Positions 26,357 through 34,575 of a stretch of 64,000 bases of DNA are shown here, piece by piece. Each line of letters opens with the position of its first letter. Position 1 is the first letter of the stretch. The notes under the pieces are model-generated. The model was not told where the DNA came from. It did no database searches and worked only from the letters and a program-made list of their open reading frames with translations. Source of the DNA: CAJLIR01 sp964408085 (lineage in GTDB: Bacteria > Bacillota_I > Bacilli_A > RF39 > UBA660); contig CAYOYB010000010.1 of the NCBI GenBank assembly GCA_964408085.1, positions 1-64,000 of the forward strand. The letters run 5' to 3'. Made by a program: the position numbers and the translations under genes.

Positions 26357-27334
26357 ATGAGCAAAATAATTCAAATTGACAATCTATATGATAAATATCA
26401 TAAAATAAATTTTGGATATGTGGGAATCGATTTTGAAACCAAAGAAATTAAATATTATTCACATTATAATTCTAAACAAGAATACTATGGAGATTCATTA
26501 TATGAGTTTGATCCAAGTAATTTAGATTCTGAAAGTCCTATTAGTTGGCATATGTATCATTGTACTTATAAAAGGCCTTCATTCTCTGATAAATTACCAG
26601 ATGAATTAGTGGAACTTACTCATTATTTTATAAATCATCACAAAGAATATAATATAAATAACAATTATCCAATCCAAAACATTGATGAAAATGTGATTAA
26701 CTTATCCATTCAATATAGAAGCAATTTTTCATTATTTGGAGGTACTGAATTTTCGGCAATTTATATTCCTGTTGACAATATTATTGGACTAGCAACTGAT
26801 AAAACCGAATGGGATAGACTATCAGATGATAAACGTGATAATTTTAAAAACAGTTTAATTCATGAAATTGGACACATGAAAGTATCAAATTGTAAACTTG
26901 ATGAAACAACTAATATATTATCTGTAAAAACTGGTTTTTATTGGAGTGAAATTGAATTAAAACCCATTATGTTAGAAAATGGGGATATATTTTATAAGAT
27001 TAAAAAGTTTCCTGAGAAATGGAAAAATTATAATCAAAAAGCTTTAGAAGAAATAATAAATGATTTTGATTGTTCACTTGCATTTAGTTCATTTAATGGA
27101 AATTATCCTAAATTAGGAAAAAGATTGAATGATTTATGTAATCAAAAATTAACATATGCTAGATATGGTATTGGAATAGAAGAGTTATATACAGGTTTAC
27201 AAAAAATAATTGATAGTCGAGATTTAGCAGATGAGCTTTTGGAATATATTGGTGATAGTATATATGGTTATGACACTGAAATATCAGAAAATAAAGCCTT
27301 ACAATTAATAAAAAAATATGAAGAAAATAAGTAA
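26357..27334 (+). CDS. HExxH putative metalloprotease, module cargo
   Basis: A 325-aa soluble protein with H169-E-I-G-H173 in FKNSLIHEIGHMKVSNC, a zincin motif; a third ligand is not obvious. TEFSAIYIPVDNIIGLAT precedes it. SD TTGGAGATG and its own TATAAT at about 26320. It has no signal peptide, so it would act in the cytoplasm. It lies between cores 6 and 7. I do not recognise a family. Confidence 0.65.
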   Translation: MSKIIQIDNLYDKYHKINFGYVGIDFETKEIKYYSHYNSKQEYYGDSLYEFDPSNLDSESPISWHMYHCTYKRPSFSDKLPDELVELTHYFINHHKEYNINNNYPIQNIDENVINLSIQYRSNFSLFGGTEFSAIYIPVDNIIGLATDKTEWDRLSDDKRDNFKNSLIHEIGHMKVSNCKLDETTNILSVKTGFYWSEIELKPIMLENGDIFYKIKKFPEKWKNYNQKALEEIINDFDCSLAFSSFNGNYPKLGKRLNDLCNQKLTYARYGIGIEELYTGLQKIIDSRDLADELLEYIGDSIYGYDTEISENKALQLIKKYEENK

Positions 27335-27386
27335 TAAATATAAATAATTTATTTAAACATTTTTTTCGCATACGTGTATTGTTATG

Positions 27387-27414
27387 GACCATAGGCAAAT
27401 TAGTCGAACTAATC
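27387..27414 (+). repeat. ACCA core 7 with hairpin
   Basis: GGACCATAGGCAAATTAG followed by AGTCG-AACTAAT-CGACT. It shares TAGGCAAATTAG with core 6 and the GTCGAAC segment with core 3. Confidence 0.6.
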
Positions 27415-27429
27415 GACTTTAAATATATG

Positions 27430-27460
27430 AAAGGTTAATTAGTATTTGTTAACCTTTTTT
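27430..27460 (+). terminator. Intrinsic terminator
   Basis: AAAGGTTAA (27430-27438) pairs with TTAACCTTT (27449-27457), followed by a T-run. Confidence 0.7.
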
Positions 27461-27500
27461 ATATACTTTGTGAGGAATTGATTATTATCAGTTTTTTGGT

Positions 27501-27737
27501 ATGAGTAAAGGCACATTAGCTTATGAATCAAAAGGAACTGAAAATAAAAAAGCTAATTCAAATTTATGGTATGTATTTATACCTAATAACTGTAGCAAAA
27601 CTTTAGCAGAGATGACTGATGATGAGAGAGAAAATAGAAATGACGAGCATACAAGTGCAACAATTGATTTTATTAATTGGTATAATGAAATATATTTAAA
27701 TAAAAAAATGAATTTATATTGTAAAAAAATTCAATAA
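27501..27737 (+). pseudogene. Fragment of an unknown protein
   Basis: A 78-aa reading frame (SKGTLAYESKGTENKKANSN, then WYVFIPNNCSKTLAEMTDDE). No SD precedes the ATG. The frame continues upstream as GIDYYQFFG to a stop at 27471-27473 (TGA) without a good start codon. It is probably the remnant of a longer gene broken at the module boundary. Confidence 0.45.
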
Positions 27738-27773
27738 TTATGTTATAATATCAGCTAAAGGAGATGTTGAAAT

Positions 27774-29066
27774 ATGAAAGACCAAGAATTTTTAAATTTT
27801 ATTGATAATACACCTAATGCATTTTTTTGCGTAAAAAACTTAAAAGAAGAATTATTAAAACATGGATTTGAAGAACTATATGAGTATGAACCATGGAAGG
27901 ATTTAAGCGATGAAGGAAAATATTTTGTTTCAAGAAACGATTCATCATTAATTGCGTTTACAATGACAGGGAATCATGATAAAGTAGGATTTAACATTGT
28001 AGCTACACATGGTGATTCCCCAAGTTTTTCTATAAAACCTAATTCAGAAATTTATGAGAATAGCTACTTAAAATTAAATACTGATAAATATGGTGCGATG
28101 ATTAATTATAGTTGGTTAGATAGACCACTATCAATAGCAGGTAGAGTTATAACAAAAACGTTTGCTTACAAAAAACATTTAATAAATATTGATCGTGATT
28201 TATTAATAATCCCTAGTCAAGCAATACATATCAATCGAGATGTTAATGATAAAAATGCATTAAATCCTCAAGTAGATATGTTACCAATTATGTCGTTATT
28301 AAAAGATGACTCTATAAATAAATTGCTAACAACATATCTATGGCAACAAATGTCTGATTATGAAAAAATATGTGATTATGATTTATATTTATATAATAGA
28401 GATAAAGCTAAGTATGTGGGAGTAAATAATGAATTTATTTTAGCTCCAAGATTAGATGATTTAGCTTGTGTTTATCCAGCTTTAAATAGTTTAATAAATT
28501 CAAAAAATAATAATAATTTTAATGTATTTTGTGCATTTAATAATGAAGAAATAGGAAGCTTAACTGAGCAGGGAGCTGATTCAGAATTTTTAATGGATAC
28601 TTTAACACGAATAGCAAATGCAACTGATATTGATTTATCATCTGCACTACGTAATAGTTTTGTTGTAAGTGCTGATAATGCTCATGCATTACATCCAAAT
28701 GCATCAAGTAAAAACGACCCAACTAACAAAGTATATTTAAACCAAGGAATTGTAATTAAAAATAATACTAATTATACTACCGATGCAGTTACTTCATCTT
28801 TATTTAAAGGAATATGTGAGGACGCAAAAGTACCATATCAACATTTTGCTTGTAGAACTGATATGCGATGTGGTTCAACTCTAGGTGGTTTAAGTCAAAG
28901 ACATGTTTCTGTTGATTCCATCGATATTGGTCTACCACAATTAGCAATGCATTCAGCAAATGAAACAATTGGTGCTAAAGATACTCGATATCTATACAAT
29001 GCCTTAGTAGAATTTTATAATACATCGTTTATTAGAGAAAAAGATAAGATTTTAATAAAAAAATAA
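27774..29066 (+). CDS. M18-family aminopeptidase
   Basis: A 430-aa protein. It has the M18 layout: NIVATHGDSPSFSIKP (first metal His and Asp), LAPRLDDLACVYPAL (bridging Asp), FNNEEIGSLTEQGADS (catalytic Glu pair), SADNAHALHPN and a C-terminal QLAMHSANETIG (last His). It is a dinuclear zinc cytoplasmic aminopeptidase preferring acidic N-termini. SD AAAGGAGATG and -10 TATAAT just upstream. Confidence 0.93.
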   Translation: MKDQEFLNFIDNTPNAFFCVKNLKEELLKHGFEELYEYEPWKDLSDEGKYFVSRNDSSLIAFTMTGNHDKVGFNIVATHGDSPSFSIKPNSEIYENSYLKLNTDKYGAMINYSWLDRPLSIAGRVITKTFAYKKHLINIDRDLLIIPSQAIHINRDVNDKNALNPQVDMLPIMSLLKDDSINKLLTTYLWQQMSDYEKICDYDLYLYNRDKAKYVGVNNEFILAPRLDDLACVYPALNSLINSKNNNNFNVFCAFNNEEIGSLTEQGADSEFLMDTLTRIANATDIDLSSALRNSFVVSADNAHALHPNASSKNDPTNKVYLNQGIVIKNNTNYTTDAVTSSLFKGICEDAKVPYQHFACRTDMRCGSTLGGLSQRHVSVDSIDIGLPQLAMHSANETIGAKDTRYLYNALVEFYNTSFIREKDKILIKK

Positions 29067-29108
29067 ATTTAAAATAATCAGTCTAAATGGAGCAATCTTA
29101 AAATAAAT

Positions 29109-29204
29109 CCTGTATATTTAAATCAAATGATTAAATACATAGAACATAATTTAACAAATGAGATAGAATATAAAAAATTAGCCAAAATATTGGAATGGTT
29201 TTAG
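29109..29204 (+). pseudogene. Remnant of an AraC-family regulator
   Basis: The frame reads NQMIKYIEHNLTNEIEYKKLAKIL and stops at 29202. This matches the N-terminus of the AraC/XylS DNA-binding domain as found in effector-binding AraC proteins. There is no start with SD and nothing follows. Confidence 0.5.
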
Positions 29205-29268
29205 TATATATTTAAATAATTTTATTTATATATATGTATAGATGTGATATGATATTAATAGTGATAAT

Positions 29269-30177
29269 ATGAAAAAGATTTCCAAAAAATTAATTAATAA
29301 AATTTCGACAATAGACATTAATTTAGTTAAAAACTATAAGCTTTATAGAACTTTTAATAAAATAGTGCATGTTCACTTTTTAGATGTTTTTACTAGACAA
29401 ACTAATACAAAAATAGTTTTTAATAATCAGAATATACCTATACGTGTGTTTTACCCAAAAAATTATAATAAAAAGTTGATTGTTTATTTTCATGGTGGTG
29501 GATGGGTTGTAGGGAGCATTGATACCTACAATCATATTTGCTCAAAAATATCGTCAAAAACTAATTGTATGGTTATTTCTGTTGGTTATTCATTAGCCCC
29601 AGAACATAAATTCCCAGTAGCTATAAATGAATGCTATGAAGTTGTAAAATATTTAACTATAAATAAAAGTATTAATGGGATTAAATTTGATGAAATTATT
29701 TCAATGGGCGATAGTGCTGGTGGTAATTTGGCAGCTGTCGTATCATTAATGAGTAGGGATAAAAAAGAATTTGAAATTTCTAAACAAATACTTATGTACC
29801 CAGTAACGCATTATGACCATAGTATAAATTCGCCTTTTTTGTCAGTCAAAACTAATGGTGATGATTGGCTTTTAACCAATAAACATTTAAATGAGTATTT
29901 TAGTCTTTATGTATCTAATAAAGAAGAATTAACTAATCCATATATTTCTCCAATCTTATCCAATGATTTAAGTCATCAACCAAAAACATTAATTATAACA
30001 GCTGAATTAGATCCTCTAAGAGATGAGGGAATTCAATATGGCAAAAAACTTCGTAAATTTAATAATGATGTAACAATATATTGTCTTAAAGAAACAATTC
30101 ATGGTTTTTTAAACTATAGAATATTTAAAAATCAAATAACTGAAACATTAGAATATATTAATGAATTTTTAAAATAA
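29269..30177 (+). CDS. Hormone-sensitive-lipase-type alpha/beta hydrolase
   Basis: A 302-aa protein. The HSL family oxyanion motif HGGGWVVGS follows VYFH, the nucleophile elbow is GDSAGGN, and the acid and His are in AELDPLRDEG and IHGFLNY. YSLAPEHKFPVA is also typical. These esterases cleave short-chain esters. No signal peptide. Weak SD (AGTGATA). It is followed by uvsE after 29 nt. Confidence 0.9.
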   Translation: MKKISKKLINKISTIDINLVKNYKLYRTFNKIVHVHFLDVFTRQTNTKIVFNNQNIPIRVFYPKNYNKKLIVYFHGGGWVVGSIDTYNHICSKISSKTNCMVISVGYSLAPEHKFPVAINECYEVVKYLTINKSINGIKFDEIISMGDSAGGNLAAVVSLMSRDKKEFEISKQILMYPVTHYDHSINSPFLSVKTNGDDWLLTNKHLNEYFSLYVSNKEELTNPYISPILSNDLSHQPKTLIITAELDPLRDEGIQYGKKLRKFNNDVTIYCLKETIHGFLNYRIFKNQITETLEYINEFLK

Positions 30178-30180
30178 AAT

Positions 30181-30203
30181 ATCACCATACTAATAATGGT
30201 GAT
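30181..30203 (+). promoter_or_regulatory. Hairpin overlapping the uvsE ribosome binding site
   Basis: ATCACCAT (30181-30188) pairs with ATGGTGAT (30196-30203). The 3' arm contains the GGTGAT SD of uvsE (ATG 30207). It could act as an esterase terminator or block uvsE translation unless the upstream ribosome melts it. Confidence 0.5.
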
Positions 30204-30206
30204 TTT

Positions 30207-31142
30207 ATGTTAATTAGACTTGGATATGTATCGATAAGCAAAACATTAGAAAATATTGTTAACTTTCATAATATAACATATACAGAATTTTCTAAAAATA
30301 ATAATTTAGAAAAGTTAGATAATGTTATTAAAGATAACTTTAATACTTTATTTAATATTTTAAAATATAATCAAAAAAATAATATTCATTTTTATCGTTT
30401 AACTTCTAAGTTTATTCCTTTAGCAACTCATAAAGATTTAAATATTGAATATATAAAAAAATATGATAATTTATATAATGAAGCAGCAAATTTAATTAAA
30501 GATATGCGTCTAGATACTCATCCTGATCAATTTACTGTTTTAAATAGCACTAAAAAAGAAGTATTGGATAATACTTTTAGAATATTAGAATATCATTATC
30601 AAATTTTAACTTCTTTAAAAATTAAAAATCCCATTATTATTTTACATATAGGTAGTAGTGTTTTTGGTAAAGAAAAATCTATCAAGAGATTTATTCATAA
30701 TTTTAATTTACTACCAGATTATATAAAAAAAGTAATAGCTTTAGAAAATGATGATAAAATTTATAATTTAAAAGATGTTTTAAATATTTGTCAAACATTA
30801 AAAGTACCATTTGTTTTTGATTACCATCATTATAAATGTAATAATGATGGTGAAAATTATTTAGATTATATTGAACAAATATTTGCAACTTGGAAAAATA
30901 TTAAGCCAAAAATTCATTTTTCTTCACCAAAAAACAATACAAAAAAAGACTTTAGAAGTCATAGTGATTATATTAATTGTGATGATTTTATTTTCTTTTT
31001 AGAACAAATAAAAAAATTTAATACTGATATTGATATTATGTTAGAGGCTAAAGCAAAAGATGAAGCTATTTTTAGATTAGTACGACAATTAAAATTTAAA
31101 ACAAATTATAAATTTATTGATGATACATCTTTTATTGTTTAA
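30207..31142 (+). CDS. uvsE: UV damage endonuclease
   Basis: A 311-aa TIM-barrel metal-dependent endonuclease of the UVDE family: MLIRLGYVS at the N-terminus, YRLTSKFIPLATH, DTHPDQFTVLNS, ILHIGSSVFGKEKSI, VIALENDDK, FVFDYHHYKCN, KIHFSSPK and DIMLEAKAKDEAIFRL. It nicks DNA 5' of UV photoproducts and abasic sites, an alternative to nucleotide excision. It converges on the glycosylase gene with an 11-nt 3' overlap. Confidence 0.93.
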   Translation: MLIRLGYVSISKTLENIVNFHNITYTEFSKNNNLEKLDNVIKDNFNTLFNILKYNQKNNIHFYRLTSKFIPLATHKDLNIEYIKKYDNLYNEAANLIKDMRLDTHPDQFTVLNSTKKEVLDNTFRILEYHYQILTSLKIKNPIIILHIGSSVFGKEKSIKRFIHNFNLLPDYIKKVIALENDDKIYNLKDVLNICQTLKVPFVFDYHHYKCNNDGENYLDYIEQIFATWKNIKPKIHFSSPKNNTKKDFRSHSDYINCDDFIFFLEQIKKFNTDIDIMLEAKAKDEAIFRLVRQLKFKTNYKFIDDTSFIV

Positions 31143-31617
31143 GATTTAAATAATAAAGGATTTTTTTATATTCTTCTAATTTTTCTTCATATTTCATTTT
31201 AGAAAATAGGGGAGAAGTAGATGGAAGATAGATAGGTTTAATATTAGTCTTTTTTTCTAAATATTTTATATACAAATTAGTAGCTTTTTTGCCAGTTGTA
31301 AAAATATGTTTAATTTGTGTTTTGTCAATTATTGATTTAATATCATTAACCTTAACATTTTTTATGGTTTGGTCAGAAGAACCTTTTATATCACAACTTT
31401 TAATGACATCAAATAAGGCAATATGATGTCTTAACAAAAATTCTTCTTTATCGTTTATATTTTCTTTAAATAAATCACTCAAAATAGGCCAAAATTGATT
31501 TTGAGGATGGGCATAATAAAAATTATTTTCTCTAGATTTAACACTAGGAAAAGAACCTAAAATTAGTATTTTAGATTCTGCATTATATATAGGCTTTAAG
31601 GGATGAACTATTTTCAT
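31132..31617 (-). CDS. DNA-deoxyinosine / uracil-DNA glycosylase family protein
   Basis: A 161-aa protein from ATG 31617 (the ATG at 31638 is also in frame). ILILGSFPSVKSRENNFYYAHPQNQFWPIL is split here by function: GSFPS is motif 1 and FYYAHPQNQFWP is the substrate pocket typical of the UDG superfamily group named DNA-deoxyinosine glycosylase. LPSTSPLFSKM is the second loop. It removes hypoxanthine or uracil. It shares an operon with the broken GNAT upstream. Confidence 0.88.
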   Translation of the reverse strand: MKIVHPLKPIYNAESKILILGSFPSVKSRENNFYYAHPQNQFWPILSDLFKENINDKEEFLLRHHIALFDVIKSCDIKGSSDQTIKNVKVNDIKSIIDKTQIKHIFTTGKKATNLYIKYLEKKTNIKPIYLPSTSPLFSKMKYEEKLEEYKKILYYLNLKQ

Positions 31618-31634
31618 ATTATCACTTTCTTTAA

Positions 31635-32131
31635 TCATTTTATTTTTAATTTATATAATCTTTGAATTCTGTCTTTTTCATTATACGTATCAATTAATTC
31701 TATAAATTCAAAGCCAAATTTTTCAAAAAGACTTATATGTTTTGTAAATAAATATATTTCTTTAAAATCTTTAATATTTTTAGCGTTCTTTATAACTGAT
31801 TCAAGTAATATTTTACCATATCCTAATTTTCGATATTGTTTATCAATATAAACATTTGCTAACCAAGGATATATATCCGTTCTTACATCTAAATCCTTTA
31901 AAGTAAATTGATACATACCAATAATTTTATTATTTAAAAATAATCCATAAGTTTGAGGCAATTTATCTTTTTGCATACTATGCTCCATAAAACATTTAAT
32001 TCCATCAAAACTATATCCTCATCTTTTCCCCACCAATTATACATCCAAGTAGTTATAGTGTTTAAAATATCTGTATCAGTATTGATTAGTTGTTTAATTT
32101 CTAAATTTGAGATTGTAGTTTTATTATTCAT
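31635..32131 (-). pseudogene. GNAT acetyltransferase with a frameshift
   Basis: The N-terminus (MNNKTTISNLEIKQLINTDT, then WMYNWWGKDE) lies in one frame. The rest continues in the next frame as GYSFDGIKCFMEHSM and carries the acetyl-CoA motif YRKLGYGKILLESVIK. The shift falls near 32020, in the GATGAGGATATAG stretch. Without the shift the two halves join into a standard GNAT of about 165 aa. Sequencing error, true mutation or programmed frameshift cannot be separated here. Confidence 0.75.
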
Positions 32132-32184
32132 TTTAATTCTTCCAAGTATTATTATATAATATTTAATAATTTTTAGATAAATTA

Positions 32185-32213
32185 TTGTTTTAAGAACAAA
32201 TGTTTGCTATAAT
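32185..32213 (+). promoter_or_regulatory. Toxin B promoter with LexA-like box
   Basis: -35 TTGTTT (32185-32190), a 17-bp spacer and -10 TATAAT (32208-32213). GAACAAATGTTT (32194-32205) fills the spacer and fits LexA consensus GAACRNRYGTTY. Transcription is predicted to start at GG 32221. Confidence 0.7.
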
Positions 32214-32274
32214 CATTATAGGAACATTTAATAAGTTGGGTGATGCCTCTTTTCCTATGGGAGGAGGTGATAAG

Positions 32275-32358
32275 ATGTCAAAAAAAGATTTTCTAATCTT
32301 CTCTTTTATTATCATTATCCTTTTACTGATAGTTTTACTATTTGTAATTCTAAAATAA
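32275..32358 (+). CDS. Type I toxin-like hydrophobic peptide, copy B
   Basis: A 27-aa peptide, MSKKDF followed by about 20 hydrophobic residues and a final Lys. A very strong SD (GGGAGGAGGTG) precedes ATG 32275. The mRNA 5' end (32221-32247) is complementary to its own 3' end: GGAACATTTAAT with ATTGAATGTTCC (32425-32436), and GTTGGGTGATGCC with GGCAACACCCAAC (32404-32416), with one mismatch and one G-U. Such long-range closure keeps Hok- and AapA-type toxin mRNAs untranslated until processed. A T-run at 32438-32443 ends the transcript. Confidence 0.75.
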   Translation: MSKKDFLIFSFIIIILLLIVLLFVILK

Positions 32359-32466
32359 AAGAATCACCTAACTCAGCAATGATTTAGGTGATGCACATTG
32401 TATGGCAACACCCAACATGCAGATATTGAATGTTCCATTTTTTATTTTATGAAGAAAATTTCTTCT
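32352..32466 (-). ncRNA. Predicted antisense antitoxin RNA, copy B
   Basis: Promoter on the minus strand: -35 TTGTCA (32501-32496), 17 bp, -10 TATTAT (32478-32473). Start near 32466, reading into the toxin 3' UTR, ending at a terminator made of ATCACCTAA and TTAGGTGAT (32392-32384 with 32371-32363) plus a T-run ending near 32352. About 110 nt, the same layout as copy A. Confidence 0.68.
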
Positions 32467-32524
32467 ATATACATAATAACACAAACGTTGTTATTTGACA
32501 AGCTAATTAAATTATAGTTATTAA

Positions 32525-32968
32525 TTATAATGGAAAGTAGTAAGTTGAAATACCTACTTCTGCTAATATTTTAAATGCTTCTTCATCAGGATATTTATTA
32601 GCGTATACTATTCTTTTAATACCAGCATTTATTAGAATCTTTGAACAAATCATACAAGGAGATTTAGTAACATAGAGTGCGCTACCATTTAAATCTTCCT
32701 TATTGAATAAAGCATTTAAAATAGCATTTTGTTCAGCATGAACTACCTTGCATAATTCTTGTCGTTCACCTGATTTTAAATTTAATAATTTTCTAATACA
32801 TGTTTTTTCTGTACAGGGTTTAGTTCCATTAGGTACAGAATTATTTCCTTTTCCCAATATTCTATTTTCTTTAACAATTATTGCTCCAACTTTACCTTTA
32901 ATACAATTAGCATTTTTAGATTCTTCTAAAGCAATAAGCATATATTTTTTATCTATCTCATTTATCAT
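32525..32968 (-). CDS. dCMP deaminase-like zinc deaminase
   Basis: A 147-aa cytidine/deoxycytidylate deaminase-family protein. Zinc-site motifs: VVHAEQNAIL (HAE) and SPCMICSKILI (PCxxC). An extra pair, KPCTEKTCIRK, between strands matches the ComEB/dCMP deaminase insert. It makes dUMP for thymidylate synthesis. SD GAGGTG. It is monocistronic and points toward toxin copy B. Confidence 0.88.
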   Translation of the reverse strand: MINEIDKKYMLIALEESKNANCIKGKVGAIIVKENRILGKGNNSVPNGTKPCTEKTCIRKLLNLKSGERQELCKVVHAEQNAILNALFNKEDLNGSALYVTKSPCMICSKILINAGIKRIVYANKYPDEEAFKILAEVGISTYYFPL

Positions 32969-33076
32969 AAATTCACCTCATATATTTTTTTGTAATCTGT
33001 GATTATAGAAATTAATATCTTATCTAATTATATTTTATAATAACATATATTTTTAAAGAATAAAAGAAAATCATTT

Positions 33077-34345
33077 TTATTTTGAAATTAATTTTTTATA
33101 AATTCTTTTTTCTTCTTGAATAATCGATTGTTTCTTATGTATAGTTAATATTAAAGCGTGTAATCTTGCTCTTAAATCAAGTAATTGATGAGTTAGATAA
33201 AAATCTTTTGCATTCGTATCATATGGTAAATTATATTTTTCAGCATATGAGTTTAACATTGGGTATTCATGTTCTTCAAGATATTTCCAAGTTTTTGTTT
33301 CGTCATCATAAATAAAATCTAGACCACAAATTGCTCCAATCTCACGACTACAATTACAAGCAATATTGATACATGCTCGCATTATAGGTTGGGGGACAAC
33401 TGCATTATTTGGATCAATATCATGAGCTAATAAAATTTCTTTCTCAAGATTAGAATAATCACTTTTTTCTAGCAATATGCTATTTCCACCTGCTATTGTA
33501 TTTGAAACAATACTTTCATTTCCTAAAAAGTAGGGTGAAGATGGATCAGATAAATATTTATCAAAAAGACCATAATATTTTTCTTTAGTATTTGTAGTAG
33601 GTTCTGAATATTTAAGGCTTGACACTAAAACATCACCAGTTGATGATATAAGAACTCTTAGAGAAGTGTTATATCTTGTTGGCGTTTTAATAAATTTTTG
33701 GATTCTCATGCTTCGATGAAATTCTTTTTTATAATCCACAAAGTCAATTCCTATATTTGGGATCCCATTTTCATCAAATTCAAGATTATTACAAAATGAG
33801 AATCGATATTTTAATTCTTCTATAACTTTTTGTCTATCATAAGAATTTATTTCATTATAAAACTTTTTAAGTAATATGATTTGTTCAGGAGTTTTTAATA
33901 TAAATTTTTCAATTCCACCTTGACTTTTTTCATTTTTAAGAACAAATGGTAAAGTGGGTAATATTTCTGGAAATGAATCAACAGGAAATGATACACTAAA
34001 TGGTTCTTTTATTTCTTCACTATTTAGATGAAAGTTAATTTTATTTTTTTTCTTAGAACTATAGTCTTCCTTAGTTTTATTAACATGCTTATCTAAACAA
34101 GGCGTAAAGAAAAATGCGTCATTTCCAACTATACTACTATCAGTCACAACTTTATAATCATTCTCAAATAAACTTTTAAACATTTCTTTTAAAGCTTCAT
34201 AAGCAGGATTGCTTTGACTAATTGGTATATCAGGCAAATTAATACAATGTAATTCTTGATTTATCCATTCTGGTTTAATATAATATTCGTCTGGATCAAC
34301 ATAAACTTCTTGACCATTACCTAGTGGTAGTTTGGTAAAATCCAT
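33077..34345 (-). CDS. Possible ATP-grasp-fold protein, function unknown
   Basis: A 422-aa protein. Several features suggest ATP-grasp: LPFVLKNEKSQGGIEKFIL (Lys and Gly-rich loop), YNTSLRVLISSTGDVLVSSLKYS (Arg strand), AGGNSILLE, and GAICGLDFIYDDETKTWKYLEEHEYPM (acidic metal-binding strand ending in E-x-x-x-x-P). I cannot name the substrate. SD AAAGAGGTG. It is divergent from the radical SAM gene across a 230-bp gap. Confidence 0.55.
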   Translation of the reverse strand: MDFTKLPLGNGQEVYVDPDEYYIKPEWINQELHCINLPDIPISQSNPAYEALKEMFKSLFENDYKVVTDSSIVGNDAFFFTPCLDKHVNKTKEDYSSKKKNKINFHLNSEEIKEPFSVSFPVDSFPEILPTLPFVLKNEKSQGGIEKFILKTPEQIILLKKFYNEINSYDRQKVIEELKYRFSFCNNLEFDENGIPNIGIDFVDYKKEFHRSMRIQKFIKTPTRYNTSLRVLISSTGDVLVSSLKYSEPTTNTKEKYYGLFDKYLSDPSSPYFLGNESIVSNTIAGGNSILLEKSDYSNLEKEILLAHDIDPNNAVVPQPIMRACINIACNCSREIGAICGLDFIYDDETKTWKYLEEHEYPMLNSYAEKYNLPYDTNAKDFYLTHQLLDLRARLHALILTIHKKQSIIQEEKRIYKKLISK

Positions 34346-34575
34346 AAATAAACACCTCTTTTTAAAATAAATTATTGATTATATCAATATACATTTTTCA
34401 AACTAATTAAAATTTTTAAATATTTTAACATAAATTTAGATATATTAAAACCTAAAGTTATCTAAAAATAGAAATTTTAATTTTAGTATAAATATATCAA
34501 AGACAAATAGGCATAGAATCTTTACAAATTATATAATTTATTATATAATAACAAGCAATTTAAGTTGGTGATTTT

